A stretch of DNA of 64,000 bases from an uncultured Chlorobiaceae bacterium (GCA_903939765.1 CAJAIK010000126.1:1-64000); one strand, 5' to 3'; counted from the stretch's first letter, positions 44,869-54,415 are shown. Numbers and translations are program-made. Notes: generated from the sequence alone by a model not told the origin.

Positions 44869-46890
44869 ATGATTATGCGCCAACCGCACATTTTTCAAAA
44901 ACGTCATGCCGTTCGCCGGGTTATGACGTTTTTCCTTCTCATTACCTCTCCCTGTTGCACCGTTCAAGCGCTCCCGGCCGAAAACAGCGACATGCAGGAT
45001 TTGCTCAACAATGCCGAATCAGAATCAAATATCGAGCAGTTGCTTGATTTGTTTGACCGGCTGAAAAGCAGTAAAATTTTGATCAACCAGGCTGATGCCG
45101 ACGAGTTGTGCCAACTGCCCTGGCTCACGAGAGCCGATGCCGATGCCATCATTATCCACCGGCGCGACCAGGGGCCCATTCTCTCCCTGCAGGAGCTCGA
45201 ACCGCTCATCGGAAAAGAGAAAACAACAAGCATTGCACCCTATATCCTCTTTACAAAAGGTCGAGCTTCCCGTCAGCAACCCGGAGCAAAAGCCGTTCTG
45301 GTTGATGGCTCACTCTACAGCCGCATCTACTGGGAAACAACTCCTCGCCAGGGTCTGCTCAACGGCTCCTACGCTGGCGAAAACTACAAGCTCTACAATC
45401 GGTTGCAGTTTTCGGCTCCCCACCTCAAAGCCAGCCTGGTACAGGAAAAGGATATCGGAGAGCCTGATGTGGCCGACTTCAGCTCAATCAGCCTCAATGC
45501 ATACGACCTTGGCCACCTGAAAAGTGCCGTGCTCGGCAACTACAAACTCAACATTGCCCAGGGGTTGCTCATCGGGCAGGGACGTTATTTTTCCAAGGGG
45601 AGTGACCCCACCGGCAGCGTCCGCCTGCCCTCAAAGCAGCTCTTGCCATCCTCTTCAAGCACGGAATCCGGTTTTCTCCAGGGGGCCGCAGCGACACTGA
45701 AGCTCGATGCTTTTGAAGTGACCCTCTTTTACTCCTCCAACCATCGTGATGCCGTCATCAATGCCGATGACGTCATCACCAGTTTCAGCTCCTCAGGTTA
45801 CCATCGCACCGAGCTTGAAATTGGCCGAAAAGACAACGTGACCGAAACCATCTCCGGCGCAAATATTCTCTATCGCTATCAGGCAGGCCTCTTCAGCGGC
45901 AAGGCAGGGGGCAGCGTACTGAACTACAAATATCCATTACCGATTGATGATCATTACTTCTCTTCGGCAACCATGTACAGTCTCGAAACCGATCTCTCCA
46001 TTGGCCATACAAGCCTCTTTGGCGAAGCGGCCTTTTCCACTCGTCTCGCTGACGCATCATGGACGGCAGGCGCTGAGTATGAGATTCTTAAAGGCATCAG
46101 CACTGTTGCCGCAATCCGGCGCTATGGTGACGGCTACGCCTCCCCTTTTGCCGGGGCATTTGCCGAACGGGGGAGTGATGCCTCAAATGAGCGGGGATAC
46201 TATGTCGGCCTCAACGCAAAAATCAGCAAGCGGCTTTCAGTTGCCGCCTATTATGACCACTTCACCTTTCCAAAGCTTGGCGTTCATTGCCCGTACCCTT
46301 CCAGTGGCAACGATTCACGGCTCCTCATCACCTGGAAACAGTCCCCCCTCATCACCTGGAACCTGCAACTCCAGCACAAATACAAGGAGGAAGAGTCAAA
46401 TCAGGAAGCATCAGGCGATCCTCTCTATACGGCGCTTCCTAAAATCACCGACCGCTGCCGGCTCGATTGCGATGTTGCCCTTTCGAGCAAGGTGCAGCTC
46501 AGAAGCCGCGGAGAGGTGAAAAAAGTTGTCAAAAAGTATCTTGCCGGAAATCAGCAATTTTATGGATGGCTTGCCAGCCAGCAGGCGGGGTACTCGTCCG
46601 GAAAATTTGGCCTTAAAGGGCGCGTTACTGTTTTTAATACTGAAGATTATGATGCCGCACTCTATGCCTATGAGGATGACCTGCCCCTCACCTCCTCCCT
46701 CGGAATGTACAACGGGCGGGGCAAATCCCTTTTTGTGGTGGCAACATGGCAAGTCATCCCGCAGATGAAACTTGGAGCGCGATACGAAGTGACCTGGTAC
46801 AGCGACCGGGCGGTATACAGCAGCGGCAACGACGAGCGGGCAACCAGTGCGCCGGGCTCATTCCATCTTGGCTGCTTTTTAACATTCTGA
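44869..46890 (+). CDS. helix-hairpin-helix domain fused to a predicted outer-membrane barrel
   Basis: The 673-residue protein starts with an export signal (RRVMTFFLLITSPCCTVQA, with a possible cleavage after Ala). It continues with a ComEA-like helix-hairpin-helix part (about 65-125: INQADADELCQLPWLTRADA, then ILSLQELEPLIG). About 540 residues of beta-strand-rich sequence follow, ending in Phe (LGCFLTF), as in outer-membrane barrels. A double helix-hairpin-helix suggests DNA binding in the periplasm, perhaps for DNA uptake or surface retention. I do not know a proven function for this architecture. Confidence 0.7.
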   Translation: MIMRQPHIFQKRHAVRRVMTFFLLITSPCCTVQALPAENSDMQDLLNNAESESNIEQLLDLFDRLKSSKILINQADADELCQLPWLTRADADAIIIHRRDQGPILSLQELEPLIGKEKTTSIAPYILFTKGRASRQQPGAKAVLVDGSLYSRIYWETTPRQGLLNGSYAGENYKLYNRLQFSAPHLKASLVQEKDIGEPDVADFSSISLNAYDLGHLKSAVLGNYKLNIAQGLLIGQGRYFSKGSDPTGSVRLPSKQLLPSSSSTESGFLQGAAATLKLDAFEVTLFYSSNHRDAVINADDVITSFSSSGYHRTELEIGRKDNVTETISGANILYRYQAGLFSGKAGGSVLNYKYPLPIDDHYFSSATMYSLETDLSIGHTSLFGEAAFSTRLADASWTAGAEYEILKGISTVAAIRRYGDGYASPFAGAFAERGSDASNERGYYVGLNAKISKRLSVAAYYDHFTFPKLGVHCPYPSSGNDSRLLITWKQSPLITWNLQLQHKYKEEESNQEASGDPLYTALPKITDRCRLDCDVALSSKVQLRSRGEVKKVVKKYLAGNQQFYGWLASQQAGYSSGKFGLKGRVTVFNTEDYDAALYAYEDDLPLTSSLGMYNGRGKSLFVVATWQVIPQMKLGARYEVTWYSDRAVYSSGNDERATSAPGSFHLGCFLTF

Positions 46891-46915
46891 GCGCCCTCAG
46901 CAGGCAGCAGGGGGG

Positions 46916-47872
46916 TCAGGCAAGCCCGGCGGCCCGCATCAGCCTATCCCTGATTGCCCTGCCAAGTCCCTCGTCCGAAGGCAGCTCGCAATAGATAACG
47001 CCGATGCCGCTCGCATCGCAAAGCCGGAAAAAGCGGAAAAGCTCCCGGCCATACTCCTCAAGGGAGGAGCAAACCTTGAACAGCGCAACCCCTTTCGGTT
47101 GCGCCGCCGTGCCGATATAGGCTGCAGGCGACTCGTTGAGGTCGATTTTTTCGACCTCTGTACAGAGAAGAATCGACGCCTTCGGCGCATAATGGGGATA
47201 CTTCAGCCCCGGGCACTTCGGCCTCTCCTCCGGCTCCGTAACCGCAACGGTCGTTATTTCAGGTACCACCGTGCGCAGTTGTTCCAGCGTGATCGCCCCG
47301 GCCCTGAGCAAAAGCGGCCTCTCTCCCGAACAATCAACAATGGTCGATTCAAGGCCGATGGCACTCGGTGTTCCCCGCAGCAGGCAGTCAATTTTTCCAT
47401 CAAGATCCTGCATTACCGCCTCCCAGCTTGTCGCACTTGGCAGCCCCGAACGATTTGCCGAAGGAGCGGCAACCGGGCAGCAGGCGAGACGGAGAAACTC
47501 CCGGGCGACCAAATTTGCCGGACAGCGCACCCCGACGGTTTCAAGACCGGCCGTAACCGTGTAAGGGACAGAGAAATTTTTTTTAAGCACCAGTGTCAGT
47601 GGGCCGGGAAAAAAGCGTTCAATCAACTGCTCGGCTTGCAAAGAGAGTGAAGAGGCAACCTCGGCAACCTGCCCGACGCTGGAGAGATGCACAATCAGCG
47701 GATTATCCGCCGGACGCCCTTTTGCCCGAAAAAGCCGGAGGAGTGCTTCAGGATGGCAGATGCCGGCGCCAAGGCCATAGACCGTTTCTGTTGGAAACGC
47801 CACAACTCCGCCTGAGTTCAAAATAGCGGCGGCCTCTTCAACTGAATCGGTAAGCGTGGTATGCATGATCAT
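46916..47872 (-). CDS. L-threonylcarbamoyladenylate synthase (Sua5 type)
   Basis: It makes threonylcarbamoyl-AMP from Thr, bicarbonate and ATP for the t6A37 tRNA modification. The YrdC domain is clear (GGVVAFPTETVYGLG, LFRAKGRPADNPLIVHL, RCPANLVAREFLR). About 110 C-terminal residues form the Sua5 extension (CPGLKYPHYAPKASILL), which the short TsaC form lacks. The total of 318 residues fits Sua5. A second Met two codons downstream could be the start. It provides the substrate modification that MtaB (3784-5145) acts on later. Confidence 0.92.
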   Translation of the reverse strand: MIMHTTLTDSVEEAAAILNSGGVVAFPTETVYGLGAGICHPEALLRLFRAKGRPADNPLIVHLSSVGQVAEVASSLSLQAEQLIERFFPGPLTLVLKKNFSVPYTVTAGLETVGVRCPANLVAREFLRLACCPVAAPSANRSGLPSATSWEAVMQDLDGKIDCLLRGTPSAIGLESTIVDCSGERPLLLRAGAITLEQLRTVVPEITTVAVTEPEERPKCPGLKYPHYAPKASILLCTEVEKIDLNESPAAYIGTAAQPKGVALFKVCSSLEEYGRELFRFFRLCDASGIGVIYCELPSDEGLGRAIRDRLMRAAGLA

Positions 47873-47887
47873 TCTGAAAGAGGGTAG

Positions 47888-48517
47888 CTACCTGAAAATG
47901 GGAAGAAGGGTACAGAGCGTGCCCACCACGGCACTCGAAAGAGGAATCGAGAGGTTATCGTCAATCTTGAACTCCCCGACACGCACCATGAATGCCTCGG
48001 TCAACGTTGCCGTTACAGCCATGATGAGGCCGATAAAAAAATTAAGGCCCGGTACGATGCTGACCACAACCAGTGCGGAGAAAAAAAATGCCGCACTTCC
48101 CTCCACGCTTTTTTGCCCGAATCGGTGCTTCCCGAAACTTTTACCAATAATGGCGGCAAGGGTATCTGAAATCGCCACAAGGCTGAAGGCGGTAACGGCA
48201 ATGATTTTTGGAAAAAAAAGCACCAGAAGAAGTGCCGCCATCATAATATAGGTCGCACCGTTCAGATGTTTTTTTTCCCGCTTGAGCTCATGCGTTCTCA
48301 GCATCGAATCAAACGTCTTGTGATACCAGACCGAAACCGGCGTAAAAAAATTTTTCAGCAGGTCAATCAGAAAAAAACCGGAAAAAAGCGGGATAAGCAG
48401 CAAAAGCGCAAGTTCCCGGCTGATAAACCAGTAAATAACCGGAATGGAGAGCGAAGAGAGATGAATTGCTTTTCGCGCAACTTCATAGCGGAGTTCCAGC
48501 CGGTCAATTTCTTCCAT
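47888..48517 (-). CDS. polyprenol/diacylglycerol kinase-like membrane protein
   Basis: The 209-residue membrane protein of the SEC59/DGK1/VTE5 (CTP-dependent prenol kinase) group has about six membrane segments. Family features are the N-terminal ELRYEVARKAIHLSSLSIPV, the loop KREKKHLNGATYIM and the motif AISDTLAAIIGKSFGKHRFG with KSVEGSAAFF. Members phosphorylate phytol, dolichol or diacylglycerol; in a bacteriochlorophyll producer, phytol or farnesol salvage is possible (inference). ATG 48517 is used, three codons inside the longest frame. Sua5 follows after 15 bases. Confidence 0.8.
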   Translation of the reverse strand: MEEIDRLELRYEVARKAIHLSSLSIPVIYWFISRELALLLLIPLFSGFFLIDLLKNFFTPVSVWYHKTFDSMLRTHELKREKKHLNGATYIMMAALLLVLFFPKIIAVTAFSLVAISDTLAAIIGKSFGKHRFGQKSVEGSAAFFFSALVVVSIVPGLNFFIGLIMAVTATLTEAFMVRVGEFKIDDNLSIPLSSAVVGTLCTLLPIFR

Positions 48518-48716
48518 AATAAACAAGCGCTGAGCAAAAATCGTAAATGGTTATCGATGAAACGGCCTTCGTCGCCCCCCGATTTCAGGCTTGAATATAC
48601 ACCAAAATCTTTTTTTCCCGATCATCAATCCCGCCCCGCTCGAACTCTTTTTCCGTTTCAATTGCAAAACATGTATTTTGCCTCGCTTAATAAAGAGCAT
48701 TTTGAACCAGTCAGGC

Positions 48717-50276
48717 ATGAAGAGTGAAAAATTAAGGGTTGCCGCCATCGATCTCGGAACCAACTCCTTCCACATGATTATTGTCGAAGAGAGTCTGCAA
48801 AAGGGGATTGTTGAGATTGATCGCGTCAAGGATATGATCTGTATTGGCCGTGGCAGCATTTCCACAAAAATGCTTGGTGAAGAGGCAATGCAGTCAGGTA
48901 TTGCCGCTTTGAAAAATTTTCTTGTTCTTGCCCGGCAGCATGGTGTGGCGCCTGAAAATGTTCTTGCCTTTGCCACCAGTGCCATTCGCGAGGCAAAAAA
49001 CCGGTATGATTTTATTCGCCGAATCAGGGAGGATACCGGCCTGAAAGTCAAGGTAATCTCCGGAAGGGAGGAGGCCGAATTTATCTACTACGGAATTCGT
49101 AACGCCGTAAAGATTGGCAAAACCGCCGATCTTCTCTTCGATATCGGCGGTGGATCAGTCGAATTTGTGCTCGTCAACCAGAAGGGGATACAACTGCTTG
49201 AAAGTCGTAAAATCGGTGTGGCGAGAATGTGTGAGCGCTTCGTTACCTCAGAACCCATAGCCCTCCGCGACATCCATCTCCTCGAACAGTTTTTTGCGGC
49301 CGAGATGGTCTCCGCCGTCGAAAAAGCCTCCCAACTTCAGGTCACCAGGGCTGTAGCCTCCTCAGGCACGGCCCAGAACATCGCCCGCATGATCGCCTCC
49401 ATGTGTGGCCGCGAGAGTGATGTATCGCTCAACAACAGTTCCTTCAGCCGTAAGGAGTTTGAGGCTCTTTACCGGGCAGTCATTCCGCTTGGCGGCGCCG
49501 AACGAAAACAACTGACCGGTCTTGACGAAAAAAGGGTTGACCTCATTGTGCCGGGCCTCATTCTTTTCGACATGATTTTCAAGCTTTTCAATCTCAAGGA
49601 GATTGTGATTTCAGATTCAGCCCTGCGTGAAGGCATGGTGCTCCACTATCTGAAGCACCGAATTGCTTCCGGTACAAAGCGGGGAGAGGACGATGAACTC
49701 GACATTCGCCGTGAAAGTGTCTATGAACTCGGTTTCCGATGTAACTGGACGCGTGACCATGCAGAGCATATTGCCCGACTCTGCCTCCAGCTCTTCGACA
49801 AGCTTGAACCCCTGCACCATCTCGAAAAATCCTACCGCGAACTGCTCGAGTACGCATCGCTGCTGCACAACATTGGCACATTTATCTCCATCTCATCCCA
49901 TCACAAGCACGGCCAATACATCATTCTTAACGGAGAGCTTCGCGGATTTTCCCCTTCGGAAATCGAGATTATTGCTCATGTTGTCCGCTACCACCGTAAA
50001 TCGGCCCCTTCGGAGCGCCATACCGCCTACTGCCAGCTCAAACCGGCGCATAAACAGGCAGTTGACCTGCTTTCCGGCATTCTGCGAATAGCCAACGGTC
50101 TGGAACGCGGCCACCGCAAGAACATCCAGAAAATCAGCGTAGAGCTCAAAGAGCGCAACATAACGCTTCGCCTCAAAAGCCGCTGTGCGCCCGACATTGA
50201 AATCTGGGCCGCCGACCTGCTGAAACCCTGGCTCGAAACCGTGCTCGACAAAACCATTACCATTCTGCCGATCTGA
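48717..50276 (+). CDS. exopolyphosphatase / pppGpp phosphatase family with HD domain
   Basis: The 519-residue Ppx/GppA protein has the N-terminal phosphatase fold with AAIDLGTNSFHMIIVE and LLFDIGGGSVEFVLV. The middle part SDSALREGMV is typical of the family. The C-terminal HD-like domain contains YASLLHNIGTFISISSHHKHG and VVRYHRKSAPSE. It hydrolyses polyphosphate or pppGpp, and the two cannot be separated here. The start at 48717 removes 42 unsupported upstream codons. The pabBC gene starts one base after its stop. Confidence 0.88.
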   Translation: MKSEKLRVAAIDLGTNSFHMIIVEESLQKGIVEIDRVKDMICIGRGSISTKMLGEEAMQSGIAALKNFLVLARQHGVAPENVLAFATSAIREAKNRYDFIRRIREDTGLKVKVISGREEAEFIYYGIRNAVKIGKTADLLFDIGGGSVEFVLVNQKGIQLLESRKIGVARMCERFVTSEPIALRDIHLLEQFFAAEMVSAVEKASQLQVTRAVASSGTAQNIARMIASMCGRESDVSLNNSSFSRKEFEALYRAVIPLGGAERKQLTGLDEKRVDLIVPGLILFDMIFKLFNLKEIVISDSALREGMVLHYLKHRIASGTKRGEDDELDIRRESVYELGFRCNWTRDHAEHIARLCLQLFDKLEPLHHLEKSYRELLEYASLLHNIGTFISISSHHKHGQYIILNGELRGFSPSEIEIIAHVVRYHRKSAPSERHTAYCQLKPAHKQAVDLLSGILRIANGLERGHRKNIQKISVELKERNITLRLKSRCAPDIEIWAADLLKPWLETVLDKTITILPI

Positions 50277-50277
50277 A

Positions 50278-52284
50278 ATGAGGCGAGAGCCCCCTTGTAA
50301 ACGAATTGCCAGCACCCTTTTGCGTGAGGGGTCGCTCTGGCTTGAATCGGCCTTCTGCAACGAGCATCATGGCGGAGCGCTGCTCTTCTCCGACCCGACG
50401 GAGGTGGTGACGCTCACCTCTCTCTCCGGACTTGAGAGCTTTTTTCGCAGGCTTGAAAAAAAGCTTGATGAAGGCTTTTTTCTTGCCGGCTGGCTTACCT
50501 ACGAGGCCGGTTACGGTTTTGAAGATTGCCTTGCCGACCATGCCCGCACCCTTCCGCCTTCGCCGCTCGGCTGGTTTGGCGTCTACCCTCAACCAGAGCG
50601 CTTTTCTGCCCGGGAGGTCGAAGAGCTCTTTGCCGAAGCGGGAACCCTCTCTGCCCCCATCCTCAATAATCTCTCATTCAACCTCTCCCAGGCAGAGTAC
50701 GACGGTAAAATTGAGCGCATCCGTGAGCAGATTGCCGCAGGAAATGTTTATCAGGTAAACTTCACCGGGCGATACCGCTTTACCTTCAATGGCGCGGCAC
50801 CGGCACTTTTTGCAGCACTGCGGGGCGTGCAACCCTCCTCATACACCGCCCTCCTCAACAGCAAAGAGCGCACCATCATCTCCTTCTCCCCCGAGCTCTT
50901 TTTCAGGTGCAGCGGCTCGCTCATCGAAACCATGCCGATGAAGGGGACCGCACCAAGAGGCCGCACGGCCGAAGAGGACAACACACTCAAAGAGGGGCTT
51001 GGGCGATGCCCGAAAAACCGGGCCGAAAATCTCATGATTGTCGATCTCCTGCGCAACGATCTTGGCCGGATATGCAAGCCCGGCTCCGTTGAGGCAGGGG
51101 AGCTCTTTGCTACCCAAAGCTGGCCGACACTCCATCAAATGCTCTCCACCATCCGGGGCGAGCAACGTCCTGATGTCGGGCTCTACCAGCTCTTCAAGGC
51201 GCTCTACCCCTCAGGCTCAATAACCGGAGCGCCCAAAATAAACGCCATGAAGCTCATACAAAGCCTTGAAGCGGAACCAAGAGGAATTTATACCGGCACC
51301 ATCGGCTATATCACCCCCGAGCGTGACATGGTTTTCAGCGTAGCCATCCGCACCATTGAGATCTTCGGAAATCAGGGGCTCTACGGCTCAGGAGGAGGCA
51401 TCGTCTGGGACTCCAACCCCGCCGAAGAGTACCGGGAGTGCCAGCTCAAGGCAAAGATTCTGGAGCCTGGCGCCTTGCACTCACTCTCCGATTCAGAAAT
51501 AAGGTGCACGGAGCACCACCTTGCGGCAAAGAATCTCGTCAGCACTTGCGGCAAAGAGTTTGGGCTTTTCGAAAGTATCCTCTGGAACGGGAGCTATCTC
51601 TGGCTTGACGAGCATCTTCAGCGGCTTGCAGCATCGGCCGCAACACTCGGCTTTTCCTGCAACATCGCCACCGCTACCCTGCTCCTCAGCAATCTCGAAG
51701 AGGAGCTGCGCCAGATTTGCACCATCAACCTTGCCCGCAACCGAGCCCAATACCGAGCCCAAAACCGTGCCAAGCCAGGCGGAATGCCGCTCACCGAGGC
51801 TCATGCCACCCGATTCAAGGTAAAGCTCAGCCTCTCCCTGCCGGGAAGCTTCAGTGTTAGCCACGAGCCCATAGCGGTGCAGCCTTCCGCCGCCACGCTT
51901 CGCGTGTGCATTGCCAGCCACCGAACCGATTCCCGAAACCCCTTGCTCCACCACAAAACCACCGAAAGGGAGCTCTTCGACCGCTACCTCACCCTCGCCC
52001 GTCAAAGCGGTTACGATGAAGTGCTCTTTTTGAACGAGCGCGGAGAGCTGACCGAAGGGGCCATCAGCACCCTTTTTATCCGTCAAGGCCAGCAACTCCT
52101 GACGCCCCCGCTCCACGCCGGCCTGCTCAACGGTATTTTCCGCAGCAACTTCCTCGCCACCCGCCCCTTCGCCGCCGAAAAAACCATAACGCTCCACGAC
52201 CTCGAAACCGCCAGCACCCTCTATATCGCAAATTCAGTCCGGGGCCTCAGGCCGGCTCTCTTCACTGGCCATCAAATATTATGA
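50278..52284 (+). CDS. pabB: fused aminodeoxychorismate synthase I and aminodeoxychorismate lyase
   Basis: A 668-residue bifunctional enzyme for p-aminobenzoate, the folate precursor. The first part (about 1-395) is a chorismate-binding PabB domain with the active-site Lys in MPMKGTAPRG and the C-terminal GGIVWDSNPAEEYRE. The second part (about 415-660) is a class IV aminotransferase-fold PabC, with the PLP Lys in HHKTTERELFDRYL and LFLNERGELTEGAIST. A basic linker-like stretch around residue 490 carries a 12-bp tandem repeat. The PabA glutaminase is not present, and folP is 6.5 kb away. It is coupled to ppx/gppA. Confidence 0.9.
   Translation: MRREPPCKRIASTLLREGSLWLESAFCNEHHGGALLFSDPTEVVTLTSLSGLESFFRRLEKKLDEGFFLAGWLTYEAGYGFEDCLADHARTLPPSPLGWFGVYPQPERFSAREVEELFAEAGTLSAPILNNLSFNLSQAEYDGKIERIREQIAAGNVYQVNFTGRYRFTFNGAAPALFAALRGVQPSSYTALLNSKERTIISFSPELFFRCSGSLIETMPMKGTAPRGRTAEEDNTLKEGLGRCPKNRAENLMIVDLLRNDLGRICKPGSVEAGELFATQSWPTLHQMLSTIRGEQRPDVGLYQLFKALYPSGSITGAPKINAMKLIQSLEAEPRGIYTGTIGYITPERDMVFSVAIRTIEIFGNQGLYGSGGGIVWDSNPAEEYRECQLKAKILEPGALHSLSDSEIRCTEHHLAAKNLVSTCGKEFGLFESILWNGSYLWLDEHLQRLAASAATLGFSCNIATATLLLSNLEEELRQICTINLARNRAQYRAQNRAKPGGMPLTEAHATRFKVKLSLSLPGSFSVSHEPIAVQPSAATLRVCIASHRTDSRNPLLHHKTTERELFDRYLTLARQSGYDEVLFLNERGELTEGAISTLFIRQGQQLLTPPLHAGLLNGIFRSNFLATRPFAAEKTITLHDLETASTLYIANSVRGLRPALFTGHQIL
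51740..51769 (+). repeat. 12-bp in-frame tandem repeat in pabBC
   Basis: Two near-identical units, ACCGAGCCCAAT and ACCGAGCCCAAA, are followed by a partial third (ACCGTGCCA). They encode Asn-Arg-Ala-Gln, Tyr-Arg-Ala-Gln and Asn-Arg-Ala-Lys in the PabC half. Confidence 0.8.
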
Positions 52285-52441
52285 AAAATACCATTGTGTC
52301 GTCCTGTGCGTATTCTGACGGATGCAATGCCAGTAACCACAGGTTCTCGTGCATGATCATTCTGAGCAGAAAAATGTTTATTATGGAGAGGAAAAACGGT
52401 AACACAAAAAGCTCAACAAATATCCAATCTCCCGCAGGCTT

Positions 52442-52726
52442 ATGCGTCTTAGCCCATCTCAATCACAAATGATTTGCCAGCAGATACACTGGCATTTTGG
52501 TGATGGTGCCCTCATTTGGCTCTTCGGTTCACGTCTTGATGATCATAAAAAAGGTGGGGATGTTGACCTGTATGTTGAAGCTTCGCATCATACACTGCTC
52601 GACGAAATTCGTTGCAAAATCAAACTTGAAGAGGGCCTCGATATGCCGGTTGACTTGATTGTTCGCCACCCAAAAGAGAATTCACTCATTGCAAAAATTG
52701 CCAAAAGTCAGGGAGAAAGGCTATGA
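52442..52726 (+). CDS. MNT-type nucleotidyltransferase domain protein
   Basis: The 94-residue protein is of the minimal nucleotidyltransferase group. The GS...DxD site is present (WLFGSRLDDHKKGGDVDLYVE), with the third acid in MPVDLIVRHP. Such genes are usually paired with a HEPN gene as a toxin-antitoxin unit. Here only a 33-codon frame (52723-52824) overlaps the stop by four bases; it shows no HEPN motif, so the partner may be lost. The 157 bases before it hold no gene I can support. Confidence 0.75.
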   Translation: MRLSPSQSQMICQQIHWHFGDGALIWLFGSRLDDHKKGGDVDLYVEASHHTLLDEIRCKIKLEEGLDMPVDLIVRHPKENSLIAKIAKSQGERL

Positions 52727-52784
52727 GAAAACTCCGTATATTCCCCTATAATCAAAAAACGCAACACCATAACCTTCACTCACC

Positions 52785-53246
52785 ATGCGCGACCACACCC
52801 CTGACTTCAAAATGCATGAGCTGACCGACCGGAACAAATTGCTCATTCGCCAAACCGTACAGCAACTGCTGGAGAAACTTGCTGCTGACGGCAAGCTGAC
52901 CTCCGACACCCTGCTTGAATTCTGGATTGAAGTGCCCGGTGTCAAACGACCAAGGGGAAGCTTCAGGGGCGGCTTTCTGATGCCCGACAGCTTTGTCTAC
53001 CTCAGCGACTATTTTAGGCCTGACGTACCTCACGCGCTCACTCCCGGAGCAGCATATCCCGATGGTGAAGCTGGTCTTGATAATGTTTGGGATGACTTGC
53101 TCGATGAACTCTTTTACCAGGTCGAAATTTTCACCTCTCCGCTCTCAACGGGAAAAGGGATAACGCTTGAACTGTGGGCAGGCAATCGCCAGCGGCCCGA
53201 AGGAGAGTGGCTCTACGCCGTCGATCGTAAAGTGGAACTTGGTTAG
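52785..53246 (+). CDS. conserved hypothetical protein
   Basis: The 153-residue protein is not assigned to a family. It is acidic, soluble-looking, with no signal peptide or membrane segment. Features are an N-terminal helix (NKLLIRQTVQQLLEKLAADGK), a central FRGGFLMPDSFVYLSDYFRPD and a Trp/Glu-rich end (LELWAGNRQRPEGEWLYAVD). The even coding character and the tight 3' overlap with nth support a real gene. The preceding nucleotidyltransferase gene is only 58 bases away, but a link is not evident. Confidence 0.65.
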   Translation: MRDHTPDFKMHELTDRNKLLIRQTVQQLLEKLAADGKLTSDTLLEFWIEVPGVKRPRGSFRGGFLMPDSFVYLSDYFRPDVPHALTPGAAYPDGEAGLDNVWDDLLDELFYQVEIFTSPLSTGKGITLELWAGNRQRPEGEWLYAVDRKVELG

Positions 53247-53881
53247 TTTTTTGAGCTGTAGTCGCAGATGCTGATGATGGAACAGTTTGCACAATCAGGC
53301 TTTTTTGCCTTGCAGGTGTAACGGCCGTGCAGCAGCAGATAGTGGTGAAAGGGGAGGACCCACGCTTGGGGAATAATCTTCATCAGCTCCCGTTCGGTCT
53401 CGTCCACTTTTGTTGTCTGAACCAGCCCGATCCGGTTTGAGACCCGGTGCACATGGGTATCGACCGGCATTACCGGGATGCCAAAAGCGTTGCTCAGCAC
53501 AACGTTCGCTGTTTTTCGGCCAACTCCCGGCAGGCTTTCGAGCTCCTCCCGCGTCCCGGGAACTTCACCATGAAAGCGCTCAACCAGAATCCGGCTTACC
53601 TCAAGAATATTTTTCGCCTTGTTGTTACAGTAATTGATGGAGCGGACAAGAGTTCTGACCTCTTCAAGCTCCATTTGGCTCATGCTCACGCAGCCAGGTG
53701 CACGCCGGAAGAGCTCACGGGTAATGACATTGACCTGCTTGTCCGTTGCCTGGGCCGCCAGAATGGTAGCCACAAGCAGTTGGAAAGGGGAGTTGTAGCA
53801 GAGCTCGCTTTTGGGGTTCGGGTATGCTGCGCCAAGCACCTCGTTGAGAAAAACAATTTTTTGTTCAGGGCTCTCTTTCAT
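53243..53881 (-). CDS. nth: endonuclease III
   Basis: A DNA glycosylase/AP lyase for oxidised pyrimidines, 212 residues. The helix-hairpin-helix is LESLPGVGRKTANVVLSNA, and it contains the catalytic Lys. The catalytic Asp is in MPVDTHVHRVSNRIG. The C-terminal [4Fe-4S] cluster is bound by CKAKKPDCANCSIISIC. The nusB gene lies 8 bases upstream on the same strand; the 3' end overlaps the convergent hypothetical gene by 4 bases. Confidence 0.95.
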   Translation of the reverse strand: MKESPEQKIVFLNEVLGAAYPNPKSELCYNSPFQLLVATILAAQATDKQVNVITRELFRRAPGCVSMSQMELEEVRTLVRSINYCNNKAKNILEVSRILVERFHGEVPGTREELESLPGVGRKTANVVLSNAFGIPVMPVDTHVHRVSNRIGLVQTTKVDETERELMKIIPQAWVLPFHHYLLLHGRYTCKAKKPDCANCSIISICDYSSKN

Positions 53882-53889
53882 TCGCCCCC

Positions 53890-54405
53890 TCAGCTCTCGA
53901 TTTCCGGGCTCTCCTCCTCACTCTCGCTCTTCTGAAGCTTGGCCACCGACTGGTCGATCAGTCCCCGTCCGTTTTTGTGCACCTTCCCCTCACCTTTGAG
54001 ATCGTTATAAATCGCATCAAGAATGCCATTGACAAACTTGCTGCTCTTATCGGTGCTGTTGAACTTCTTTGCAATTTCAATAGCCTCGTTAATCGAAACC
54101 TTGGGCGGAATATCCTCGCAATAGAGAATTTCCGTCAGCGCCATGCGAATGATATTCTTGTCAATGATGGCAATGCGGCTCATATCCCAGTTAAAGGTAT
54201 GCTTCACAATATAGAGGTCAATCTCATCCTTATGCTCCTTGATGTTTTTCAGAAGCGTATTGAAAAACTTCATGGCATTGGCATCTGCCAGAATCTCCTC
54301 GGTCAAAAGCCAGCCAGCCGCAGAGTCGATGTCGGTATCACGGATTTCAATGGTATAGAGTGCCTGTAAAATCTTTTCACGTATTTGCCGTCGGTAGGTC
54401 TTCAT
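53890..54405 (-). CDS. nusB: transcription antitermination factor NusB
   Basis: It binds boxA RNA with S10 (NusE) in rRNA antitermination complexes. The NusB fold is visible as [60 protein letters not shown] (in outline) and [10 protein letters not shown]. It has 171 residues from ATG 54405, which removes 27 upstream codons that overlap the HAD gene. A charged tail of about 35 residues ([13 protein letters not shown]) goes beyond the usual length. Confidence 0.92.
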   Translation of the reverse strand: MKTYRRQIREKILQALYTIEIRDTDIDSAAGWLLTEEILADANAMKFFNTLLKNIKEHKDEIDLYIVKHTFNWDMSRIAIIDKNIIRMALTEILYCEDIPPKVSINEAIEIAKKFNSTDKSSKFVNGILDAIYNDLKGEGKVHKNGRGLIDQSVAKLQKSESEEESPEIES

Positions 54406-54415
54406 AAAAGAGCAA

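Noticed and set aside
47861-52366. Shared 16-mer TGCATGATCATTCTGA at the sua5 start and after pabBC
   Set aside because: One such match is expected about once by chance in a window of this size, and the flanks do not align.
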